NCBI GenBank assembly: GCA_012515695.1
Contig: JAAYXX010000141.1
Location: forward strand, 1-14,133
DNA length: 14,133 nucleotides
Source: Chloroflexota bacterium
GTDB lineage: Bacteria; Chloroflexota; Anaerolineae; UBA1429
Reading direction: 5' to 3'
A program made the position numbers and the translations under genes. Position 1 is the stretch's first letter; each line of letters opens with the position of its first letter. The notes under the pieces are model-generated. The model was not told the origin of the DNA. It searched no databases and was given only the letters and a program-made list of their open reading frames with translations. Of this stretch, positions 7,370 to 11,652 are shown piece after piece.

Positions 7370-8129
7370 AGACAAGCTGGCCGCCATAGCTACGCACAAA
7401 AGCCCGCACGACCTCCACGCAACTGTCTACATTCGCCATGATATCATCCACGGCAAAGCGTTGAATCGTCCAGCCATGCCCCGCCAAAAGCTGCTCTTGC
7501 GTAACAAGCTCGACATTGGGCCGCGCGCAGGGTTCTTCGACGCACTCGATTGCCAGATTGCGGCGCACACACAACACAGCGATGTCCGCCTCATAGCTCA
7601 AGCCCCCCTCCCGAATGGCATACTCTCGGCGGGCCATTACCTCGCGGGTCTTGAGCGCCCGCCACAGCCGATCGCGGGCCGTCGGGCGCAACCACAGGTC
7701 GTTGATCTCTTGCGCGGAGAGCAAGCGGGACAGGGTAGTCATGATGAACGTCACCCGCCGCAGCTTGCGGCTGGGGATGGGGCGGGGCAGTTCGTCCAGG
7801 GGGCCAAGCTCGATGCGGTAGTACAGCTCTTGCGCGCGAGGATGATCCGGCTCGTCGGGGAACAGGTCCACCCGCCGCATCAGGCGGTAGCGCAAAATGG
7901 GCGCATAGTAGCGAATAGTCCAACGCAGGTCGCCAAAGCTGCTTGTATGGTAAAACGCGACATAGTCCGCCGCCAGACGCCGGGGAGCGCGAGATACGGG
8001 GATGCGATACCAGCGTTGCGTGCAGACCAGCTCCCAGTCGCTAGGCCGCGGCACCACCGCCACCAACACCCGCTCGTCGGCAGCAGGCTCCTGAGCTATA
8101 TAATTGGCCGAATCCTCGTCATCCCACAC
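7365..8129 (-). CDS. Unrecognised protein with a C-terminal endonuclease-fold-like region
   Basis: I do not recognise this 254-residue protein by name. The start chosen is GTG 8129, because AAAGGG lies about 9 bases before it. A TTG at 8147 extends the frame by six residues but has no ribosome site. The N-terminal part (about 18-150) is rich in aromatic and basic residues, with WYRIP (40-44) and DYVAFY (55-60). The C-terminal part (about 165-250) runs REYAIR, SYEADIAVLCVRRNLAIE, then GWTIQRF and an Asn/Val helix, an order reminiscent of Vsr/DUF559-type PD-(D/E)XK folds. D182 and E195 sit where catalytic acids would be, but the following residues are Cys-Val, not x-Lys or x-Asp. It may be a nuclease relative without activity. 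It is soluble with no signal peptide. Its stop lies in the repeat at 7315-7369. Confidence 0.6.
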   Translation of the reverse strand: MWDDEDSANYIAQEPAADERVLVAVVPRPSDWELVCTQRWYRIPVSRAPRRLAADYVAFYHTSSFGDLRWTIRYYAPILRYRLMRRVDLFPDEPDHPRAQELYYRIELGPLDELPRPIPSRKLRRVTFIMTTLSRLLSAQEINDLWLRPTARDRLWRALKTREVMARREYAIREGGLSYEADIAVLCVRRNLAIECVEEPCARPNVELVTQEQLLAGHGWTIQRFAVDDIMANVDSCVEVVRAFVRSYGGQLVS

Positions 8130-8182
8130 AATTCTCGCCCTTTGCAAGCTATAAATCGGATCACACTATTATTCAATCTTGA

Positions 8183-8302
8183 CTATTTTACCCATAAGTG
8201 GTATTCTATGGCAAGAGATTCGCGAACTCGGCCGATATCTCCAGACGCCAGGATCAAGGCATCTGCACGCCCCAGCAACCCTCCGTCTGGGTCAACTATC
8301 GG
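8183..8302 (-). pseudogene. Possible gene remnant or small ORF upstream of the leftward gene
   Basis: On the minus strand 39 sense codons run from 8302 to TAG 8183-8185, immediately after a TGA at 8303-8305. The translation contains DPDGGLLGRADALILASGD, which looks protein-like, and its codons resemble neighbouring genes until the last few. There is no good start codon with a ribosome site. It could be the decayed end of a lost gene, or chance. It overlaps the promoter proposed for the leftward gene. Confidence 0.2.
8185..8214 (-). promoter_or_regulatory. Candidate promoter of the leftward gene
   Basis: Read on the minus strand, TTGCCA (8214-8209) and TAAAAT (8190-8185) are separated by 18 bp, each matching the sigma70 consensus at five of six positions. 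Transcription would begin near 8178, giving a leader of about 50 nt to GTG 8129. The surrounding DNA (8150-8210) is clearly AT-richer than the genes, which fits a promoter. Confidence 0.45.
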
Positions 8303-8330
8303 TCATTCACCTTAAAGCCCCACGGATGAG

Positions 8331-8359
8331 TTGACGTTGGCTCAAACCTGTATTATAAT
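8331..8359 (+). promoter_or_regulatory. Promoter of rho
   Basis: TTGACG (8331-8336, five of six), a 17-bp spacer and a perfect TATAAT (8354-8359) form one of the best promoters in the window. The predicted start near 8366 leaves a leader of about 210 nt before the rho GTG. GTCAAC (8291-8296) and GTTGAC (8330-8335) form an inverted pair around it, the same hexamers seen at the response-regulator promoter. Confidence 0.75.
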
Positions 8360-8390
8360 CTAGTTGTATTGAGAGCGTTTCCTGCAAAGG

Positions 8391-8430
8391 CCAACCTCTG
8401 GTGGAAGCCACGTCCGCGTGGTTAGTTTTC
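8391..8430 (+). promoter_or_regulatory. Candidate attenuator hairpin in the rho leader
   Basis: The stem AGCCACG/CGTGGTT (8406-8412 with 8417-8423, loop tccg, one G-U pair) is followed by AGTTTTC, a weak U-rich tail like an intrinsic terminator. Competing pairings exist: CCA(A)CC with GGTGG (8391-8404), and GTGG with CCAC (8401-8411). Mutually exclusive stems early in a long leader are typical of attenuation. E. coli rho is also attenuated in its leader, but by Rho itself. The assignment here is inference from structure only. Confidence 0.35.
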
Positions 8431-8439
8431 GTGTTCAGA

Positions 8440-8500
8440 GACTTCTCTTGACTCATTACCCCAAACTTATTCGAAATCTTCCCTGGTACCTACCTTTTTG
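8440..8500 (+). promoter_or_regulatory. C-rich, G-poor rut-like tract in the rho leader
   Basis: Across 8441-8500 there are about 19 C and 5 G, with many YC dinucleotides and no obvious secondary structure. This is the composition Rho prefers when loading on RNA (rut site). Lying between promoter and start codon, it fits negative autoregulation of rho by premature termination, as known in E. coli. No rut site can be proven from sequence alone. Confidence 0.35.
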
Positions 8501-8511
8501 CCGCGTATGCC

Positions 8512-8539
8512 AAGTTAGCAGCGCATAGCAAAAGTTAGC
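8512..8539 (+). repeat. Direct repeat AAGTTAGC with a 20-bp period before rho
   Basis: AAGTTAGC occurs at 8512-8519 and again at 8532-8539, exactly 20 bases apart, close to two DNA helical turns. The copies lie in the rho leader, 24 to 51 bases before the ribosome site. They could be protein sites on DNA or RNA, or a chance duplication. Confidence 0.4.
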
Positions 8540-8574
8540 TCCTCATTTTTATAGTACTCAATGGAGTGTAGAAC

Positions 8575-9822
8575 GTGAATATTGTCGAACTAGAGACAAT
8601 GACTCTGAGCGAGCTACGTGACATTGCTCGCACAAGAGATGTAGTAGGCTATAGTCGCCTCAAGAAACAAGACCTGATTTTCAGACTCCTCAGGGCCCAA
8701 GCGGAAGATCAAGGTTTCATTTTCGGTGGCGGTGTGCTCGAAATCATGCCAGATGGCATAGGGTTCCTGCGCAGCGACCATCTGCTCCCCGGCCCAGAAG
8801 ATGTCTATGTTTCACAGTCACAAATTCGCCGGTTTAGCCTGCGAACGGGGGATATGGTTATCGGGCAGGTTCGCCCCCCCAAGGAATCGGAGAAATACTT
8901 TTCCTTGTTGCGGGTGGAGGCAATTAACGGGCTAGACCCCGAGCAAGCCAAGCACCGCCCCACTTTTGAACGATTGACTCCAATTTTCCCCCGAGAACAG
9001 TTCCGCCTCGAAACCAAGCCCAACATCTACTCCACACGTCTGATTGATATGCTCTCGCCGATTGGCCGCGGCCAGCGTGGGTTGATCGTCTCCCCGCCCA
9101 AGGCCGGTAAGACGACCATTCTGAAGCAAATCGCCAACGGCATTACGGATAATTATGACGACGTGCACTTGATGGTGGTCCTGGTGGGCGAGCGCCCGGA
9201 AGAAGTCACCGATATGGACCGCTCGGTTGAGGCCGAAGTGGTCAGCTCGACCTTTGACGAGCCGGTGACGGACCACGTGCGCGTGGCCGAGATGGCCCTG
9301 GAACGCGCCAAGCGCCTGGTGGAGATCGGGCGCGACGTGGTGATTTTGCTGGATAGCATCACGCGGCTGGCGCGGGCGTACAACCTGATCGTGCCCCCCA
9401 GCGGGCGCACGCTGTCCGGCGGTATTGATCCCGCTGCGGTGCATCCGCCCAAACAGCTCTATGGCGCGGCGCGCAAGCTGGAAGAGGCGGGCAGCCTCAC
9501 GATTATCGCCACCTGCCTGGTGGATACCGGCAGCCGCATGGACGATATCATCTATGAGGAATTCAAGGGCACGGGCAATATGGAATTGCACCTGAACCGG
9601 CGTCTGGCCGAGAGGCGCATTTTCCCGTCCATCGACATCCAGCGGTCTGGCACACGGCGAGAAGAGCTGCTGCTCGAGGCACAGACCCTCAGTCGCGTGT
9701 GGACGTTGCGCCGCATGATCGACACGGTGGGCGGACTCGAATCCGTCGAGTTGATCCTCGAACGCCTGGGCAAAACCAAGAGCAACTCCGAATTTCTGGC
9801 CACCTTGAGCAAGGACCTCTAG
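8575..9822 (+). CDS. rho: Transcription termination factor Rho
   Basis: This is the hexameric RNA-dependent ATPase/translocase that ends untranslated transcripts. At 415 residues it is close to the E. coli length, with no large insertion. The Rho N-terminal helical domain (about 1-44) is followed by the cold-shock-like RNA-binding domain (about 48-115), with DGIGFLRS (60-67) and DVYVSQSQIRRF (76-87). The motor domain has Walker A SPPKAGKTT (173-181), Walker B VVILLDSITRLARAYN (255-270), the Q-loop region LSGGID (280-285) and GAARKLEEAGSLTI (297-310). All key residues appear intact. The start is GTG 8575 with GGAG at 8563-8566. The gene is monocistronic between its own promoter and the large terminator at 9874-9991. 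Identification is certain. Confidence 0.98.
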   Translation: MNIVELETMTLSELRDIARTRDVVGYSRLKKQDLIFRLLRAQAEDQGFIFGGGVLEIMPDGIGFLRSDHLLPGPEDVYVSQSQIRRFSLRTGDMVIGQVRPPKESEKYFSLLRVEAINGLDPEQAKHRPTFERLTPIFPREQFRLETKPNIYSTRLIDMLSPIGRGQRGLIVSPPKAGKTTILKQIANGITDNYDDVHLMVVLVGERPEEVTDMDRSVEAEVVSSTFDEPVTDHVRVAEMALERAKRLVEIGRDVVILLDSITRLARAYNLIVPPSGRTLSGGIDPAAVHPPKQLYGAARKLEEAGSLTIIATCLVDTGSRMDDIIYEEFKGTGNMELHLNRRLAERRIFPSIDIQRSGTRREELLLEAQTLSRVWTLRRMIDTVGGLESVELILERLGKTKSNSEFLATLSKDL

Positions 9823-9873
9823 TCCAACCTCCAGGGGACGCGCCCGAAAACGGCCTGTATATCTAACCTATTC

Positions 9874-9991
9874 AAGCTCTTTCCAGATTAGCCGCCACCT
9901 GACGAGCAGCCTTCTCTGAGCCAATGGCTGGTTCCCTGGCTCAAGAAGGCTGCCTCAGGCAGGCGCACATGGTCTGGAAAGAGCTTTTTTT
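9874..9991 (+). terminator. Very long stem-loop terminator after rho
   Basis: A perfect 14-bp outer stem, AAGCTCTTTCCAGA (9874-9887) with TCTGGAAAGAGCTT (9973-9986), runs into T7 (9985-9991). Inside is a second long stem, GCAGCCTTCT and TGAGCCA (9906-9923, one bulged C) with TGGCTCA and AGAAGGCTGC (9937-9953), and a 13-nt loop. Short pairings such as CCTGA/TCAGG (9898-9902 with 9955-9959) join the two. It begins 52 bases after the rho stop. The T-run supports intrinsic termination; the 113-nt length is far above the usual 20-40. Confidence 0.8.
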
Positions 9992-10023
9992 CTTCCCACC
10001 CCCCAAAAAAACCGTTTTTCCAC

Positions 10024-10052
10024 TGGACACGGCCTATCATTATTAGTATGAT
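10024..10052 (+). promoter_or_regulatory. Candidate promoter 1 of the LysM-M23 gene
   Basis: TGGACA (10024-10029) and TATGAT (10047-10052) each match the sigma70 consensus at five of six bases, with a 17-bp spacer. Transcription would start near 10059, giving a leader of about 178 nt. ATCAT (10036-10040) and ATGAT (10048-10052) form a dyad partly over the -10 box. Apart from these candidate promoters I see nothing else identifiable between 9992 and 10236. Confidence 0.5.
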
Positions 10053-10125
10053 GCCTAAATATCATCATCTCCCTATTGCTCGCCAGATGCCGCCATGTTG
10101 GGTGCGCGCTCTGGCAACTGCACTA

Positions 10126-10155
10126 TTGGACAATTCGCTCTATTGCGAGTAGAAT
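10126..10155 (+). promoter_or_regulatory. Candidate promoter 2 of the LysM-M23 gene
   Basis: TAGAAT (10150-10155) is a good -10 box, but TTGGAC (10126-10131), 18 bp upstream, is only a partial -35 match. It would give a shorter leader of about 75 nt. It is weaker than candidate 1. Confidence 0.3.
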
Positions 10156-10236
10156 AGACTGGATACGACGGTTTGCTTTACCAATAACCGATACATTGCA
10201 TCCTGAAACAAATCCTGCGCCCGGGAGCATATTATC

Positions 10237-11355
10237 GTGATACATTCTGTATCTGCGGAAAAGGTTGACAGGTCTGTGATTCAACGCCTGGCCCTTCAAG
10301 TACACGATCTACCCAAGCTGGCGCGTTTAGTAGGCCACCTTGCACTGATCCTCTTCTTCTTTCTTCTGAGCAAAGACATCCAACTACAAGAGCTTCCCAA
10401 GCCGTCATTGAACGGCTATTCGGGTTACTCGGAAGTGCCCGACGCTTTCTTGCCAGACTATGGTCATGGCTATGCCTATGCATTCAGCAGCGTCAGCCGA
10501 GCGAGTGATTCCCGCTATCTAGAGCGCGGTGCGGTCCCCATTACCCTGCGCACGTTGAACGGGATCCGCGATGCGCTGCCTTTGCACCTGCCTCAACGCA
10601 CTGTACGCACTTCGGTAATCACCTATCAGGTGCAAGCCGGGGATAGCGTGTTGAGCATTGCGGAAAAGTTCGGCCTGGACGGAAACTCGATCCTGTGGGC
10701 CAATGAGAAGCTGGCCAATAACCCCGACTTTTTGCAGATCGGGCAAGAGTTGAACATCCTGCCGGTGGACGGCGCCTATCACACCGTCGCCAAGGGCGAA
10801 ACCCTGGCCGGTATTGCCGCCAAATACAAAGTAGAGCCGGAAGCCATTACTTCCTACAAAGGCAACGGCCTGGAGCCTCCCTATAGCCTGACAGCCGGGC
10901 AACAGCTGATTATCCCCGGCGGCGTCAAGCCATACGTACCAAAGAAGGTAGAAGTAGTATCCAGCGCGCCAGCGCCCCAGAACGCCAAGCGAGGAACCGG
11001 CGCGTTCGCGTGGCCCATGAGCGGCCAGATCAGCCAGCGATACTGGGCAGGCCACCTGGCTATTGACATCGCCGCGCCCAAGGGCAGGGCCATCGTTTCC
11101 GCCGACTCGGGCTATGTGTCCTACGTGCAGGTCAGCAATACGGGGTATGGACTCATGGTGTTGATTGACCACGGCAACGGCTTCCAGACACGCTACGCAC
11201 ACCTCAGCGCCATCTATGTGGAGGTGGGCCAATCCGTGGGCAGGGGCGAGACCATCGGCCTGTGCGGTAGCACCGGCAACTCGACTGGCCCTCACCTGCA
11301 CTTTGAGGTCATCAAAGGCGGGTCGCGCCTGAATCCCCTCAACTATCTGCCCTGA
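10237..11355 (+). CDS. LysM-domain M23-family peptidoglycan endopeptidase
   Basis: This 372-residue envelope protein cuts peptidoglycan cross-links, or activates other hydrolases. A short basic N-terminus precedes one hydrophobic segment (about 32-46, LVGHLALILFFFLLS), an uncleaved anchor or signal. Two LysM domains follow: about 130-175 (YQVQAGDSVLSIAEKF at its start) and about 181-227 (HTVAKGETLAGIAAKY), which bind N-acetylglucosamine chains. The M23/LytM domain (about 256-369) keeps its zinc ligands H273 and D277 (HLAIDIAAPKG) and H355 of HLH, plus H322 of YAHLS. It therefore appears active, not a degenerate EnvC-type. The start is GTG 10237 with GGGAG (10223-10227) nine bases before it. 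The gene stands alone and ends 15 bases before a strong terminator. Confidence 0.92.
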   Translation: MIHSVSAEKVDRSVIQRLALQVHDLPKLARLVGHLALILFFFLLSKDIQLQELPKPSLNGYSGYSEVPDAFLPDYGHGYAYAFSSVSRASDSRYLERGAVPITLRTLNGIRDALPLHLPQRTVRTSVITYQVQAGDSVLSIAEKFGLDGNSILWANEKLANNPDFLQIGQELNILPVDGAYHTVAKGETLAGIAAKYKVEPEAITSYKGNGLEPPYSLTAGQQLIIPGGVKPYVPKKVEVVSSAPAPQNAKRGTGAFAWPMSGQISQRYWAGHLAIDIAAPKGRAIVSADSGYVSYVQVSNTGYGLMVLIDHGNGFQTRYAHLSAIYVEVGQSVGRGETIGLCGSTGNSTGPHLHFEVIKGGSRLNPLNYLP

Positions 11356-11369
11356 TCCGGGCAAACATG

Positions 11370-11414
11370 AAACGCGCCGTATGTCGGGGTTTCGACATAC
11401 GGCGCGTTTGTTAT
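11370..11414 (+). terminator. Intrinsic terminator of the LysM-M23 gene
   Basis: A perfect 17-bp stem, AAACGCGCCGTATGTCG (11370-11386) with its complement (11393-11409), closes a 6-nt loop gggttt. The right arm runs into TTTGTT (11407-11412). It starts 15 bases after the stop codon. The tail is short and interrupted, but the stem is very stable. Confidence 0.85.
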
Positions 11415-11447
11415 GCTGTGCGGTGGCCCCTTCCCCCCACCTTTATT

Positions 11448-11497
11448 GTAGGCGCGCCATTCTGGCGCGGGGTTGCGCGCCTGCAAGGCGCGGCTAC
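11448..11497. repeat. GTAG...CTAC compound hairpin module, copy 2
   Basis: The arms GTAGGCGCG (11448-11456) and CGCGGCTAC (11489-11497) form a near-perfect outer palindrome. Inside are two perfect hairpins: CGCGCC-attct-GGCGCG (11453-11469) and CGCGCC-tgcaa-GGCGCG (11476-11492). It has the same plan as 7315-7369, where the stem bases differ on both sides yet still pair. Confidence 0.7.
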
Positions 11498-11516
11498 CTG
11501 TCCGCCCCTCCTCCCC

Positions 11517-11534
11517 CTCTCCAGGTTTGGAGAG
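11517..11534. repeat. CTCTCC/GGAGAG hairpin
   Basis: CTCTCC (11517-11522), a 6-nt loop and GGAGAG (11529-11534) form a hairpin inside a pyrimidine-rich stretch. It occupies the slot between the other two module types and resembles the middle hairpin of the element at 7120-7190. Confidence 0.45.
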
Positions 11535-11554
11535 AGGCCAGGGGATGCGGTCTC

Positions 11555-11605
11555 GGACCGCCGTCATCCTTGGCGGCTTACAACGATGCCGGAAGCCGGC
11601 GGTCC
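11555..11605. repeat. Dispersed palindromic repeat, GGACCGCCG/CGGCGGTCC module, copy 2
   Basis: The terminal arms GGACCGCCG (11555-11563) and CGGCGGTCC (11597-11605) match copy 1 exactly. CATCCTTGGCGGCTT (11565-11579) and GGAAGCCGGCGGTCC (11591-11605) are also identical to copy 1. The centre has diverged and is 3 bases shorter. Confidence 0.8.
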
Positions 11606-11610
11606 AATTA

Positions 11611-11633
11611 GCGCGCCAGGATGGCGCAGCTAC
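11611..11633. repeat. Half module: GCGCC-aggat-GGCGC hairpin with CTAC
   Basis: GCGCC (11613-11617), aggat and GGCGC (11623-11627), followed by CTAC (11630-11633), look like a single half of the GTAG...CTAC module. The loop aggat is the reverse complement of atcct, seen in the related hairpins. It ends 19 bases before the stop codon of the penicillin-binding protein. Confidence 0.5.
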
Positions 11634-11652
11634 CTGCCCGCCTCTGAAGCCT

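Noticed and set aside
7461..8315. 284-codon + strand frame across the leftward gene and its upstream region
   Set aside because: It runs antisense to the 254-residue gene, crosses its promoter, has no ribosome site or familiar motif, and its low-complexity content suggests a shadow.
8561..8578. Five-codon leader ORF (ATG GAG TGT AGA ACG TGA) overlapping the rho start
   Set aside because: Its GGAG bases are the rho ribosome site and nothing resembling a ribosome site precedes its own ATG, so translation is unlikely.
9874..9986. Interpretation of the rho 3' structure as an insertion sequence
   Set aside because: It has no transposase, no visible target-site duplication and only 113 bases; kept as a terminator with MITE-like origin as an open question.
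10001..10019. A-run/T-run pair (AAAAAAACCGTTTTT) as a terminator hairpin
   Set aside because: The arms are only A-T pairs with almost no loop, so a stable stem is implausible.
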